In this document: one piece after another, positions 1-9,150 of the stretch
How positions within the stretch are numbered: position 1 is the first letter of the stretch
Layout of the letters: each line of letters opens with the position of its first letter
Source: Acinetobacter tandoii DSM 14970 = CIP 107469
GTDB lineage: Bacteria; Pseudomonadota; Gammaproteobacteria; Pseudomonadales; Moraxellaceae
Assembly: GCF_000400735.1 (NCBI RefSeq)
Contig: NZ_KE007365.1
Coordinates: 56,178-120,177 of the forward strand
Direction of reading: 5' to 3'
DNA: 64,000 nt
Made by a program: the position numbers and the translations under genes
Notes under the pieces: model-generated
The model's database searches: none
Told to the model about the DNA's origin: nothing
What the model saw: only the letters and a program-made list of their open reading frames with translations

Positions 1-210
1 GAAAGCTTCTTTCATACATTGAAAGGTCATGTGGTCCATGGCAGTGTGTTTGCCACTCGAAAAGAAGCGAATACAGTCTTGTTTGACTATATTGAGATTT
101 ATTACAATCGGGTCAGAAGGCATTCCGCAAACGGCTGGTTAAGCCCAGAAGCCTTTGAACAGAAATATTTTAAGAATTTAGAGGGATTTGTTGTCCACGA
201 TACTGTCTAG
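1..210 (+). CDS. IS3-family transposase (OrfB), C-terminal fragment
   Basis: The reading frame is open from the first base and ends at TAG (208-210), so this is the last ~69 residues of a protein that starts outside the window. The sequence (ESFFHTLKGH..., then YIEIYYNRVRRHSANGWLSP) is the end of an rve/DDE integrase core. It includes the catalytic-Glu region (the first residues, E-S-F-F) and the YNxxRxH...SP signature shared by IS3-family OrfB proteins. Whether the element is complete to the left cannot be seen. It lies just upstream of nfsB. Confidence 0.85.
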   Translation, partial: ESFFHTLKGHVVHGSVFATRKEANTVLFDYIEIYYNRVRRHSANGWLSPEAFEQKYFKNLEGFVVHDTV

Positions 211-215
211 GATCA
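1..215 (+). mobile_element. right part of an IS3-family insertion sequence
   Basis: The transposase fragment is followed within a few bases by a likely right terminus. IS3-family ends read TG...CA, and a CA occurs at 214-215, five bases after the stop codon. The exact end is inferred, since the left inverted repeat and the target duplication lie outside the window. The proposed end is about 50 bases before the nfsB start codon. Confidence 0.55.
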
Positions 216-266
216 ATGTGAATTTTCAGCTAATGACAGCATCCATTTGACCTCGGAGAAATTTTC

Positions 267-920
267 ATGGATCTTTTGAACATTTCAAAAACTCGTTATA
301 CCACTAAGGCTTACGACCCTTCCAAGAAAATTCCACAAGAGCAATTTGAACGCCTACTGGAAATTTTACGCCTAACACCTTCTTCAATTAATATTCAGCC
401 TTGGCATTTCTTTATTGCAGATAACCATACAGCCAAAGAACGCATTGCCAAGGCTTTGGTGGGAAAATATGCCTACAATGCACCAAAAGTATTAGATTCA
501 TCACATACCATTTTATTTTGCACTAAAGCAGATATTACTGAAGAACATTTAGAAAATTTATTGGCGCAAGATGATGTCAGTGGTCGCTTCAAAGACGCTA
601 CTGCAAAACAAGGTCAAAAAGATAGTCGTACAGGTTATGTCGATTATTACCGTAATGAAAAAGGTGATATTCAACGTTGGGCTGAAAATCAAACCTTTAT
701 CGCGTTGGGACAAATCCTGCTTGCAGCAGGAATCGAGAATGTTGATGCCACCCCTATTGGTGGTTTTGATGAGGATTTATTAACTGAAGAATTACAACTC
801 ACAGAAAAAGGCTTAATTCCCTCTGTGCTACTAACACTGGGCTATCGCAGTGAGACAGATTTTAACGCCAAGCTACCAAAGTCTCGCCTAAAGAAAGAAG
901 AAGTATTCACTAAGCTGTAA
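267..920 (+). CDS. nfsB: oxygen-insensitive NAD(P)H nitroreductase, NfsB type
   Basis: A 217-residue flavoprotein of the usual NfsB length. It should reduce nitroaromatics and quinones by two-electron transfer from NAD(P)H using FMN, in the cytoplasm. Family features are the N-terminal R-x-T-x-KAYD segment (residues 10-17), the PSSINIQPWHF FMN-binding stretch near residue 38, a DGRF-like SGRF segment near residue 105, and the C-terminal FNAKLPKSRL that closely resembles the E. coli NfsB end. A CGGAG ribosome site lies ahead of ATG 267. It is monocistronic, with a terminator at 939-964. The neighbouring IS end may influence its expression. Confidence 0.93.
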   Translation: MDLLNISKTRYTTKAYDPSKKIPQEQFERLLEILRLTPSSINIQPWHFFIADNHTAKERIAKALVGKYAYNAPKVLDSSHTILFCTKADITEEHLENLLAQDDVSGRFKDATAKQGQKDSRTGYVDYYRNEKGDIQRWAENQTFIALGQILLAAGIENVDATPIGGFDEDLLTEELQLTEKGLIPSVLLTLGYRSETDFNAKLPKSRLKKEEVFTKL

Positions 921-938
921 AATTTACTTGTAATAATC

Positions 939-964
939 AGGGACAATTCATTTGTCCCTTTTTT
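939..964 (+). terminator. intrinsic terminator after nfsB
   Basis: An 8-bp stem (AGGGACAA / TTGTCCCT) with a 5-nt loop, followed by a run of T. Confidence 0.85.
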
Positions 965-1024
965 CTCTAAAGGAACAAATCTTGCTTAATTAAAATACAT
1001 ATTCTACCTAAGCAGAGGTTATTG

Positions 1025-1255
1025 ATGTCTTTATTTATTCAACTTCCAATTAAATTTGAATGTAAACATTGTCAAGTTACCTATTTTCATCTCTGTACAC
1101 AGTCTATGCTGCATGAACCACACTGCCCTCAGTGTCATCATACTGGCTTCCTTATGGGGGCTGCGGAGAAAAAAGACTTACTTCTCTACTCAATAACGTC
1201 TGCTGTTAAATTTATCAAACAATCATGGCATAGGCTAAACAAAGTACACTCATAA
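1025..1255 (+). CDS. small zinc-ribbon protein of unknown function
   Basis: A 76-residue protein with two CxxC knuckles (C-K-H-C near residue 13 and C-P-Q-C near residue 34), the pattern of a zinc ribbon. There is no transmembrane segment. ATG 1025 is chosen over the TTG at 1022 because an AGAGG motif lies a suitable distance upstream. Its 3' end overlaps the 3' end of the convergent transporter gene by 41 bases. I do not recognise the family. Zinc binding is inferred from cysteine spacing only, and the reading frame could be fortuitous. Confidence 0.6.
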   Translation: MSLFIQLPIKFECKHCQVTYFHLCTQSMLHEPHCPQCHHTGFLMGAAEKKDLLLYSITSAVKFIKQSWHRLNKVHS

Positions 1256-2078
1256 TTCCTAAGCCCAATCCTAGACTGGTGCTGGTTTTAAGTTTTTCCT
1301 TAAAGAAAATAAGTCCACTCAAAACACCCAATAACACCACCAAAATATTCATCCCTGCAAATACAATTGCGGGGCTATCTTTAAGTAACATGTGTGCTTT
1401 AACGTATAGTGCGATATTGGCAAAATTAACTACCCCCAAACATAATCCCCAAAAAATGTTTGTAGATGAACCAATCTGCTTTGTAGTTAATACAACATAT
1501 AAAAGTGAAAAGATAAAGGCACATATAAACATTAAGTTTAAAGCCACAGAGAACTGCACCCCCAAACCTGTCGTGTATTTCAGCAAGATATCCACCAAGG
1601 CATACCCCACCCAAACACTTACTAAATAGAACATACCTGAGGAACCAGAACTCGCTTGAGTATGACTGCTGCGATGTGAATAAATAATACATAACACTGC
1701 TGCAATACCTAAACCAATCCCAATAAGTTTGAGTGAGCTAAAGTGCTCATTAAAAATGAAATAAGCTGCACCCAACGACAAAACCACTGATAAACGCTGT
1801 GCGACTTCAGTTTTGACGATGCCCGCAGTTTGTAATGACTTAGATAAAGATAAAAACACACTTGGTAATAACATGCCTAGGCTGAGAATAAGCCACCATG
1901 GTGTATTGCTTGGAGAAACATGGCTCAAATCAGGTTTAAACCAATAGAAACACAAAAGACTTGCAATCGCATAATTCCAGCAAATCATCTGCATAGGATT
2001 TAAGCCTTTAGCCTTAGAAGCTTTAAGCAGTATTGAGACTAAAACGCTGCAAAGTGCTGCTGCAAGGATCAGTTCCAT
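1215..2078 (-). CDS. DMT-superfamily (EamA-like) transporter
   Basis: A 287-residue protein made almost entirely of hydrophobic helices, about ten by eye, arranged as two repeats as in EamA/DMT permeases. The last helix ends at the C-terminus (LGLGIMSVLCLAYAMIV). Such proteins move metabolites or drugs across the inner membrane; the substrate cannot be read from the sequence. It is transcribed alone, away from fba, and its tail overlaps the zinc-ribbon gene on the other strand. Confidence 0.8.
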   Translation of the reverse strand: MELILAAALCSVLVSILLKASKAKGLNPMQMICWNYAIASLLCFYWFKPDLSHVSPSNTPWWLILSLGMLLPSVFLSLSKSLQTAGIVKTEVAQRLSVVLSLGAAYFIFNEHFSSLKLIGIGLGIAAVLCIIYSHRSSHTQASSGSSGMFYLVSVWVGYALVDILLKYTTGLGVQFSVALNLMFICAFIFSLLYVVLTTKQIGSSTNIFWGLCLGVVNFANIALYVKAHMLLKDSPAIVFAGMNILVVLLGVLSGLIFFKEKLKTSTSLGLGLGIMSVLCLAYAMIV

Positions 2079-2111
2079 TAAACATCTACCCCATATGTTC
2101 GTCAGTCATAT

Positions 2112-2139
2112 AAAAAGCCCACATAAATTATGTGGGCTT
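2112..2139 (-). terminator. intrinsic terminator after fba
   Basis: Inverted repeat AAGCCCACATAA / TTATGTGGGCTT. Read on the minus strand it is followed by TTTTTA. It sits just past the fba stop codon. Confidence 0.8.
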
Positions 2140-2165
2140 CTATTTATAAATAATTTGTGGAGCGA

Positions 2166-3203
2166 TTATTTATAACGTTCAACCATTTTCTCTAAAGAAA
2201 TTGGACGAATCTTGTCAGCATTGCCCGCAGTACCAAATGCTTCATAACGGTCGATACAAATTTGTTTCATTGCATCAACAGTTTTTGCGAAGAATTTACG
2301 AGGATCGAATTCGCTTGGTTGTTCAGCCATCATACGGCGCATTGCACCCGTAGATGCTAAACGTAAATCTGTATCGATGTTGATTTTACGTACACCATGC
2401 TTGATTGCTTCAACCAATTGCTCAACAGGAACACCATAAGTTTCTTTGATGTCGCCGCCATACTGGTTAATTACAGCCAACCATTCTTGTGGCACAGAGC
2501 TTGAACCATGCATTACAAGATGCGTATTTGGAAGTGCCGCATGAATTTCTTTAATGCGGTCAATTGCCAAAATATCGCCTGTAGGTGGACGCGTAAATTT
2601 GTACGCACCATGTGAAGTACCAACTGCAATTGCAAGTGCATCGACATTGGTATCTGCAACAAACTGACGTGCTTCTTCAACTGAAGTTAAAAGTTGAGAA
2701 TGATCGAGAACACCTTCAGCGCCCACACCATCTTCTTCACCCGCCATACCTGTTTCAAGGCTACCTAAACAACCGATTTCACCTTCAACAGAAACACCGC
2801 ACGCATGCGCCATTTGTACTGTGCGACGTGTTACATCAACGTTATATTCATAAGTAGTTGGTGTTTTACCGTCTGCACCCAATGAACCATCCATCATTAC
2901 TGATGAGAAGCCCAATTGAATTGAACGTTGGCAAACGTCTGGATCTGTACCATGATCTTGATGCATCACCACTGGAATATGTGGCCATTCTTCAATTGCA
3001 GCCAAAATAAGGTGACGTAAGAATGGAGCACCTGCATATTTACGCGCACCCGCTGATGCTTGTACGATAACAGGTGAGTTTGTCGCATCTGCTGCAAGCA
3101 TGATTGCACGCATTTGTTCTAAGTTGTTTACGTTGAATGCTGGTACGCCGTAAGCATGTTCGCCGGCGTGATCCAAGAGCTGGCGCAATGAAATAAGAGC
3201 CAT
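2166..3203 (-). CDS. fba: fructose-bisphosphate aldolase, class II
   Basis: A 345-residue protein, the usual length of the CbbA-like branch of class II aldolases. It cleaves fructose 1,6-bisphosphate to glyceraldehyde 3-phosphate and dihydroxyacetone phosphate using zinc. Visible motifs are the HQDHG segment (near residue 80) with the catalytic Asp and zinc ligands, [18 protein letters not shown], and HGSSSVP. The start at 3203 has a strong GGGAGGA ribosome site. Acinetobacter species are known to lack a complete Embden-Meyerhof route, so gluconeogenic use is likely. It lies downstream of pgk with one small lipoprotein gene between. Confidence 0.95.
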   Translation of the reverse strand: MALISLRQLLDHAGEHAYGVPAFNVNNLEQMRAIMLAADATNSPVIVQASAGARKYAGAPFLRHLILAAIEEWPHIPVVMHQDHGTDPDVCQRSIQLGFSSVMMDGSLGADGKTPTTYEYNVDVTRRTVQMAHACGVSVEGEIGCLGSLETGMAGEEDGVGAEGVLDHSQLLTSVEEARQFVADTNVDALAIAVGTSHGAYKFTRPPTGDILAIDRIKEIHAALPNTHLVMHGSSSVPQEWLAVINQYGGDIKETYGVPVEQLVEAIKHGVRKINIDTDLRLASTGAMRRMMAEQPSEFDPRKFFAKTVDAMKQICIDRYEAFGTAGNADKIRPISLEKMVERYK

Positions 3204-3275
3204 AATGTCCTCCCAGGTAATGCGACATATTCTACATGCTGAAAGGTTTCAATTCAGCAATAAATAACACTATTT

Positions 3276-3301
3276 AAAAAAAATCCCTGCAATTGCAGGG
3301 A
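3276..3301 (-). terminator. intrinsic terminator after the small lipoprotein gene
   Basis: TCCCTGCAATTGCAGGGA palindrome followed on the minus strand by eight T. It separates the lipoprotein gene from fba. Confidence 0.85.
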
Positions 3302-3323
3302 CCTTCTAAGAAAATACGATAAT

Positions 3324-3584
3324 TTATTGAGCAGCAGCCTGTGAAGCTTCTGCTTCTGTAGCAGGAGTCGCCGCATCGGCATCGGCATTGGCGACTTCAG
3401 CAGGAACATCTGTATTCTTTTCGTCCATAACTGGCTTATCTAATGAATCGATTGCAGCTTGTTGCTCTGGAGTAACTTTTTCTTCTACTGCTGCATCTGT
3501 TTTCGGTGCTTCATCTTTTTTTGCACAAGCCGTTAGAGCCAATGGTGCGATTAATAAAGCAGCAAGTGTTAATTTTAGGTTCAT
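3324..3584 (-). CDS. small Ala/Glu-rich lipoprotein
   Basis: An 86-residue protein with a signal peptide ending in the lipobox LTAC (Cys near residue 20), so it should be lipidated. The mature part is short, acidic and rich in Ala, Glu and Asp with no predicted fold, more like a spacer or envelope peptide than an enzyme. ATG 3584 is preferred to the adjacent GTG at 3587; AGGA lies upstream. It sits between pgk and fba but has its own terminator. Function unknown. Confidence 0.75.
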   Translation of the reverse strand: MNLKLTLAALLIAPLALTACAKKDEAPKTDAAVEEKVTPEQQAAIDSLDKPVMDEKNTDVPAEVANADADAATPATEAEASQAAAQ

Positions 3585-3670
3585 CACATTATTCCTACAA
3601 CAGGTGATTTAATAGGCGTGATTTTATTGCAGAGATATGACAGTTTGATGACCTAAAGATGAATGCAATA

Positions 3671-3697
3671 AAAAAGGCTGACCAAAGTCAACCTTTT
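3671..3697 (-). terminator. intrinsic terminator after pgk
   Basis: A 9-bp stem (AAGGTTGAC / GTCAGCCTT, one G-U pair) with a TTTG loop, followed by TTTTATT on the minus strand. Confidence 0.8.
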
Positions 3698-3732
3698 CAT
3701 TTATTTCATCTGATTCGATGCATTATTTTTTT

Positions 3733-4920
3733 TCAAGCACGTTCTAGAAGAACAGCGACTGCTGGAAGTGTTTTACCTTCAACAAATTCAAGGAATGCAC
3801 CACCACCCGTTGAGATATAACCAATTTTGTCAGCGACATTATATTTATCAATTGCAGCTAAAGTGTCACCACCACCTGCAATAGAGAAACCTTCAGACTC
3901 TGCAATCGCTAAAGAAAGCGTTTTAGTGCCTTCACCGAATTGATCAACTTCAAATACGCCTACTGGACCGTTCCAAAGAATAGTTTTTGAAGTTTTTAAA
4001 ATTTCTGCAAACGCTTGCGCTGTTTCTGGACCAACATCCAAAATCATATCGTTATCAGCCACATCTTCAACTTTTTTCACAACAGCTTTTGCAGCAGCCA
4101 ATGAACCCAAGAAATCATCAAAATTGATTTCGCTAGCATCTGCAACCACAACATCTGTTGGAAGTGGTACAGATACTTTTGCAGCAATCGCTTTGGCAGT
4201 GTCGATTAAATCATTTTCACACAATGATTTACCTACGTTATAACCTGCTGCCGCCAAGAATGTATTGGCAATACCACCACCCACGATCAATTGATCACAG
4301 ATATCTGACAATGAAGTTAAAACATCAAGTTTAGTCGATACCTTAGAACCTGCAACAATAGCAACCATTGGTTTTTCAGGGGTTTGTAGTGCGCGACCCA
4401 ATGCATCAAGTTCAGCGGCAAGAAGCGGTCCCGCTGCTGCAACAGGTGCTAAACGTGCAACACCTTCTGTTGATGCTTCTGCACGGTGCGCAGTACCAAA
4501 TGCATCCATCACGAATACATCACAAAGTGCAGCATATTTTTGTGCAAGTTCTGGGTTGTTTTTCTTTTCACCGTGGTTAAAACGGCAGTTTTCTAAAAGC
4601 ACCACTTGACCCGCTTGAACGTCAACACCATCAAGGTAGTCAGTCACTAACTGAACGTCTTGGCCTAGAGCTTCGGTTAAGTATGCTGCAACTGGAGCTA
4701 ATGATTGTTCAGCTTTTGGCTCCCCTTCTACAGGACGACCAAGATGTGAATACACCATGACTGCTGCGCCTTTATCTAATGCAGCTTTGATTGTCGGTAA
4801 TGCAGCACGTAAACGTGCATCACTGGTAATCACACCATTTTTAACAGGAACGTTTAAGTCTTCACGAATAAGAACTCGTTTACCTGCTAAATCAAGGTCA
4901 GTCATACGCTGAAAATTCAT
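3733..4920 (-). CDS. pgk: phosphoglycerate kinase
   Basis: A 395-residue enzyme, a normal length for the family, catalysing 1,3-bisphosphoglycerate + ADP to 3-phosphoglycerate + ATP. Hallmarks are REDLNVP near the N-terminus, SHLGRP, the DAFGTAHR segment, GGSK-like [17 protein letters not shown]-like NGPVGVFE, and GGGDTLAA near the C-terminus. The frame stays open to 5043, but start 4920 ([11 protein letters not shown]) matches the family N-terminus and has an AGAGAG ribosome site. It is divergent from the DUF2237-yceF-roxA operon. Confidence 0.96.
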   Translation of the reverse strand: MNFQRMTDLDLAGKRVLIREDLNVPVKNGVITSDARLRAALPTIKAALDKGAAVMVYSHLGRPVEGEPKAEQSLAPVAAYLTEALGQDVQLVTDYLDGVDVQAGQVVLLENCRFNHGEKKNNPELAQKYAALCDVFVMDAFGTAHRAEASTEGVARLAPVAAAGPLLAAELDALGRALQTPEKPMVAIVAGSKVSTKLDVLTSLSDICDQLIVGGGIANTFLAAAGYNVGKSLCENDLIDTAKAIAAKVSVPLPTDVVVADASEINFDDFLGSLAAAKAVVKKVEDVADNDMILDVGPETAQAFAEILKTSKTILWNGPVGVFEVDQFGEGTKTLSLAIAESEGFSIAGGGDTLAAIDKYNVADKIGYISTGGGAFLEFVEGKTLPAVAVLLERA

Positions 4921-5057
4921 GTATAGCTCTCTGAATATATAAAATCGGCACGATTTTAAATGATTATGCAGAAAAAGGTTAGCTTCTTTTGTATAAAAGC
5001 TGCCGAAAGCGTTAGTTTTGATTATGATATTGAAAAGCCACAAATTGATTCACTGCT

Positions 5058-5441
5058 ATGTCATTTCATCCTGATCCTAAAATTAACCGCTTAAATGTAT
5101 TTGGCGAACCCTTAGCCAGTTGTTGTTTTGACCCGATTACGGGTTATTTCCGCAATGGATTTTGCCATACTGCAACGACCGATTTAGGGCAGCACACCCT
5201 GTGTGCGCAAATGACTTCTGAGTTTCTAAATTTTTCACAGAAAGTTGGCAATGACTTAATCACCCCTTTACCTGAAGTTGGTTTTCCTGGTTTACAACCA
5301 GGCGATTTTTGGTGTATTTGTGTGACACGTTGGGTGGAAGCTTATCAGGCAGGTCAAGCTCCTCCTGTTAAAATCCATGCCTGCCATCAAGCCGTTCTTT
5401 CTTATGTTCCACTGAATGTATTAATGGATTATGCCATCTGA
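5058..5441 (+). CDS. DUF2237 family protein
   Basis: A 127-residue protein matching my memory of the DUF2237 family: NVFGEPLASCCFDPITGYFR, a conserved CAQMTSEFL segment, FSQKVGNDL and PGLQPGDFWCICVTRW. The conserved Cys and Trp residues are present. No biochemical role is established to my knowledge. Its stop overlaps the yceF start (TGATG), so the two are probably translationally coupled, and roxA follows 15 bases later. Confidence 0.85.
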   Translation: MSFHPDPKINRLNVFGEPLASCCFDPITGYFRNGFCHTATTDLGQHTLCAQMTSEFLNFSQKVGNDLITPLPEVGFPGLQPGDFWCICVTRWVEAYQAGQAPPVKIHACHQAVLSYVPLNVLMDYAI

Positions 5442-6031
5442 TGAATACCCAAATCATTCTGGCTTCAAGCAGTCAGACACGCAAAGATTTAATGGATCGC
5501 TTAAAGATTCAATATGATTGTGTTGTACCAGAGATTGATGAATCACCACGTGGTGAATTACATGCAGATGATTTGGCTCATCGTTTAGCCTTTGAAAAAG
5601 CCAATACCATTGCACAAAAATTTCCAGAAGCCATTGTGATTGGTTCAGACCAAGTGGCTTGGCGTGAAGGTGCTCCTGATATTTTTATTGGTAAACCACT
5701 CTCGGAAGATAAAGCCATTCGTCAGTTACAGGCTAACTCTGACAAAATTGTCTATTTTAGTACCGCGCTGAGTGTGCAACAGCAGTCAACTGGCTTTGAG
5801 CAAACTCTTGTAGAACACTATAAAGTAAAATTTAGAAAACTGAGTTTGGCAGAGATTGAACGTTATGTCGCGATAGACCAACCGCTACATTGTGCGGGTA
5901 GCTTCAAATGTGAGAGTTTGGGCATTAGTTTATTCGAACAAATGATTGGCCACGACCAAACGACTCTCATGGGGTTGCCAATGATTCAATTGTGTCAAAT
6001 TCTTCGTCAATTAAATATTTTAGTTCCTTAA
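5441..6031 (+). CDS. yceF: Maf/YceF-type nucleotide pyrophosphatase
   Basis: A 196-residue Maf-fold protein. The N-terminal ILASSSQTRKDLM, the central IGSDQVAW, and HCAGSFKCESLG near residue 150 are the Maf core. The overall form resembles the YceF branch (m7GTP pyrophosphatase) more than Maf proper. It hydrolyses non-canonical nucleoside triphosphates to the monophosphate, sanitising the pool. The start overlaps the upstream stop by one base. Middle gene of a three-gene operon. Confidence 0.88.
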   Translation: MNTQIILASSSQTRKDLMDRLKIQYDCVVPEIDESPRGELHADDLAHRLAFEKANTIAQKFPEAIVIGSDQVAWREGAPDIFIGKPLSEDKAIRQLQANSDKIVYFSTALSVQQQSTGFEQTLVEHYKVKFRKLSLAEIERYVAIDQPLHCAGSFKCESLGISLFEQMIGHDQTTLMGLPMIQLCQILRQLNILVP

Positions 6032-6046
6032 TTTAGGCTGTAATTT

Positions 6047-7213
6047 ATGTCCCAACCTTTAGACATTTTAGGCGGCATCACCGCTGAACAGTTTCTTCGC
6101 GAATACTGGCAAAAGAAACCTTTACTTGTACGTAATGCTTTACCTGAAATCATCAACATCTTAGAACCCAATGATGTGATGGAACTGGCTTTAGAAGAGC
6201 ATGTGACAGCGCGTTTAATTAAGCAAAAAGATAAAGACCCGAATCAGTGGACAGTAAAATCTTCACCTTTAATCAAGGGTGATTTCCAAAAAATGCCAAA
6301 ACTTTGGACCTTACTGGTTCAAGCCGTCGATCATTACTCTTTTGATTTGGCTGAATTGTGGAAAAAGTTTCCATTTATTCCGCAATGGCGCCGCGATGAC
6401 ATCATGGTGTCCTATGCGCCTAAAGGCGGTTCAGTTGGAAAACATTTTGACTTTTACGATGTATTCCTTGTGCAAGGTTATGGGCATCGTCGTTGGCAGC
6501 TTGGGCAAATGTGTGATGCCAATACCGAATTTGTTGCAGGTCAACCATTAAAATTATTACCTGAAATGCAGGTTGATTTTGATGAAGTACTTGCGCCTGG
6601 GGATTTGCTCTATGTCCCACCGGGATTATCACATTACGGTGTCGCGGAAGATGACTGTCTCACCTTCTCATTTGGTTTCCGTATGCCAAATATGGCAGAT
6701 TTGATGGATCGTGTTAGTGACAAGTTTGCTGATAACACTTTTTTAAAAAATCCATTGCTTGATATTGAAAGACAACAAGCCAATCCTATTGGGCAAATCA
6801 CCAAATCAGAATTAGATTATTTAAAAACCTTGTTACTCGAACGATTACAGAATTCATCTGAACTGGATAATGCCATTATCAGTTTAATGTCAGAGCCAAA
6901 ATATCCTGACAATATTCCTGAACCTGATGAAATCGAAGCAAATGACTTGCGTGAAATTTTAGATACTGGTTATGAGATTTTGCTTGAACCTGCGTCACGT
7001 TTATTGTACGCCGAACAAGACCAAGCATTATTGTTCTGGGCAAATGGCGAGCAAATTTGTATTTCTGAAGATTCTAGCAATCTGTTAAAACAAATTGCAG
7101 ATGGGCAAGTATTGGCCTTTGATCAACACTTTAATCATGACGACATTTTAGAAGATTTCGCTCAACTGATGAATGATTCAATTCTGATGCTACTTCCACC
7201 AGCTGAGGAATAA
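6047..7213 (+). CDS. roxA: ribosomal protein uL16 arginine hydroxylase (RoxA/YcfD)
   Basis: A 388-residue JmjC-fold 2-oxoglutarate/Fe(II) oxygenase of the same length class as E. coli YcfD, which hydroxylates an arginine of ribosomal protein L16. The metal triad is visible: H133-x-D135 in GKHFDFYDVF and H196 in PPGLSHYG. The N-terminal FLREYWQKKPLLVRNA and the C-terminal dimerisation/winged-helix part (from ~residue 260) also fit. Last gene of the DUF2237-yceF-roxA operon and followed by a terminator. Confidence 0.93.
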   Translation: MSQPLDILGGITAEQFLREYWQKKPLLVRNALPEIINILEPNDVMELALEEHVTARLIKQKDKDPNQWTVKSSPLIKGDFQKMPKLWTLLVQAVDHYSFDLAELWKKFPFIPQWRRDDIMVSYAPKGGSVGKHFDFYDVFLVQGYGHRRWQLGQMCDANTEFVAGQPLKLLPEMQVDFDEVLAPGDLLYVPPGLSHYGVAEDDCLTFSFGFRMPNMADLMDRVSDKFADNTFLKNPLLDIERQQANPIGQITKSELDYLKTLLLERLQNSSELDNAIISLMSEPKYPDNIPEPDEIEANDLREILDTGYEILLEPASRLLYAEQDQALLFWANGEQICISEDSSNLLKQIADGQVLAFDQHFNHDDILEDFAQLMNDSILMLLPPAEE

Positions 7214-7224
7214 GTTAAAATGAC

Positions 7225-7256
7225 AAAGGCATTCAATTTCGTTTTGAATGCCTTTT
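7225..7256 (+). terminator. intrinsic terminator after roxA
   Basis: GGCATTCAA / TTGAATGCC stem flanked by AAA and TTTT. The symmetry would also let it serve the convergent histidine kinase gene. Confidence 0.85.
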
Positions 7257-7260
7257 CTAA

Positions 7261-9150
7261 TTATTTGTCTTCTCTAATTTCTAATAGTGCTTGAACCACC
7301 GTTCTACCTTTTTCAGAGCTGACCTGTAACTCTGCTCCGACACGTTCTAAACGCATTTTCATACTTCGAATTCCAATGCTCATCCCATTTTGAAAATTAC
7401 TTTTCACATCAAAACCAACGCCATCATCCTCAATGGTTAAAATTAGTTGGCGTTCATACGGGAATATCATAGAAACAAAGACATGTTTCGCCTGACTATG
7501 TTTCACAATGTTGGTTAGACTTTCTTCCAAAACCCGAATCAGAGTTAAACACTGTAAAGCATTCGGCACATAGCCCCAATTTTGTGGAAAAGACCATTTA
7601 GACTCGATGTCCAATTCATCCATGAGCTGACTGAAACGATGACGAACTGGTGCCACCCATAATACTGGATTCCCAGGGACGCGTGATTCAAGACTTGACC
7701 CACTATCAATGATTTGTCTTAAATCATCCCGCAACAACTTTAAAATAGATAAAAATTGTTGATTCGTCATATTGTGTTCCGCCTGATCGACAATAATCAT
7801 GGAACGTACCAAAGATGAACCTAACCCATCATGTAAATCATGCGAAAGCTGAATTCGTTCTTGTAAACGAACATTTTCCAATTCCAACTTATGTTTTTCA
7901 TTCACACTGGCATATAAATCTTGACTGACCTGATGTACTTTTTCTTCTAGTCTTTGATTAAATTTTTCTACACGGCGTGTATTTCTGGCTAATTTCACCC
8001 CTAAAATGAGCACGACAAAGACCGTAATAATTGGTGAGGTATAAGGAGAAAGTGGTTTGATATTTTTATGCAAATTTGAACCTAAAAGTAAGCTATCAAA
8101 TAAGGCACAAATTAAAATACCAGTAAGACATAGCAATAAAAATATATACTCTCTTTTCTTAGCTTTAATTGTAATATAAGCCAAATAAAAATAAGTCGAT
8201 AAAAATAATAAAAGATAAAGGATAAAAATCTTAATAAAAACTGGTGTGATCCATTGTAGTGGTGTAAAGAAAATAATAATTAATACAATAAACGTGAGAC
8301 CCCAAATACAGCGCTCTAAGCGTGGAAACTCAATACGAATAAATCGAAGCAGATACGTACAAAAACACACCATATAAAGAATAAAAAAACTGAGATTGGC
8401 TTGTGCAGAAATCACGTTATTCGGAAATGGTTTTGTTTCTGTCATTAAAATGTTTGAAATAAATAAAACCCAAAGTATGCAACTTAGTGCAAACCATGCA
8501 AAGGTTGTTTCTGAACGCCTAAAAATCCATATCGAAAAACATAAAAGACCTAATACCAATGAAATGATGATATTGATTTCAAATAATGTTCGCCTATTCC
8601 AAATCTGCTGCTGATATTGAGCATCAGCAGCTTGTACATTGTGGAAAGAAATCGCTCCTAATCCTGCTTTTTGAAAGGCATAACCATTTGCATAAATTAA
8701 AAACTCATTCTCTCCTGCTTTAATACTGGATGGTGTTAATACCCAATACCTTGGCATATTCCAGCTTTTGGATAAGGGTTCAATTAAATTTTTATCACGC
8801 CAAAGTACGTTACGATTAAAATAAACCGTACCCGCAGAATTAATATATTCAATTGAAAATGCAAAAGATTCACTAATTGTTCTCGATGAACAATCTGGTT
8901 TCCAAAGTATTTTATACCAAGCACCACCATTATAATTTGGTTCATGGATAGCCCAGTTATCAGGCAACTCTACTTCTTTCCAACCCGATGTAGGAATATG
9001 ATGAATCGAATTTGTTTTTACAAATTGAATAGGTTGTACTTGAATCGTACAATATGGGTCTATGGAATAATAAGTTGATGCTGCGTAAGTCTGCATATGA
9101 ATGCAAACCAATGCAAACATACCAAAAATCCGCAGAATCAGTCTGGTCAT
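7261..9150 (-). CDS. 7TM sensor histidine kinase, NarL/DesK type
   Basis: A 629-residue membrane sensor with, in order, a signal peptide (to ~residue 23), a periplasmic beta-rich domain to ~185 resembling the 7TMR-DISM extracellular domain, about seven transmembrane helices from ~190 to 385, a coiled coil, HisKA_3 with the phospho-acceptor H440 in SHDLHDGLGSS, and an HATPase with the N box around N547 and DDGVGFD at 575-581. The C-terminal GIRSMKMRLERVGAEL is typical of this kinase class. It overlaps the upstream regulator by 4 bases, so the pair is co-translated. The ligand is unknown. Confidence 0.9.
   Translation of the reverse strand: MTRLILRIFGMFALVCIHMQTYAASTYYSIDPYCTIQVQPIQFVKTNSIHHIPTSGWKEVELPDNWAIHEPNYNGGAWYKILWKPDCSSRTISESFAFSIEYINSAGTVYFNRNVLWRDKNLIEPLSKSWNMPRYWVLTPSSIKAGENEFLIYANGYAFQKAGLGAISFHNVQAADAQYQQQIWNRRTLFEINIIISLVLGLLCFSIWIFRRSETTFAWFALSCILWVLFISNILMTETKPFPNNVISAQANLSFFILYMVCFCTYLLRFIRIEFPRLERCIWGLTFIVLIIIFFTPLQWITPVFIKIFILYLLLFLSTYFYLAYITIKAKKREYIFLLLCLTGILICALFDSLLLGSNLHKNIKPLSPYTSPIITVFVVLILGVKLARNTRRVEKFNQRLEEKVHQVSQDLYASVNEKHKLELENVRLQERIQLSHDLHDGLGSSLVRSMIIVDQAEHNMTNQQFLSILKLLRDDLRQIIDSGSSLESRVPGNPVLWVAPVRHRFSQLMDELDIESKWSFPQNWGYVPNALQCLTLIRVLEESLTNIVKHSQAKHVFVSMIFPYERQLILTIEDDGVGFDVKSNFQNGMSIGIRSMKMRLERVGAELQVSSEKGRTVVQALLEIREDK

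Noticed and set aside
4921-5043. Extra 41-residue N-terminus on phosphoglycerate kinase
   Set aside because: The extension has no family counterpart, while start 4920 matches the family N-terminus with a good ribosome site.
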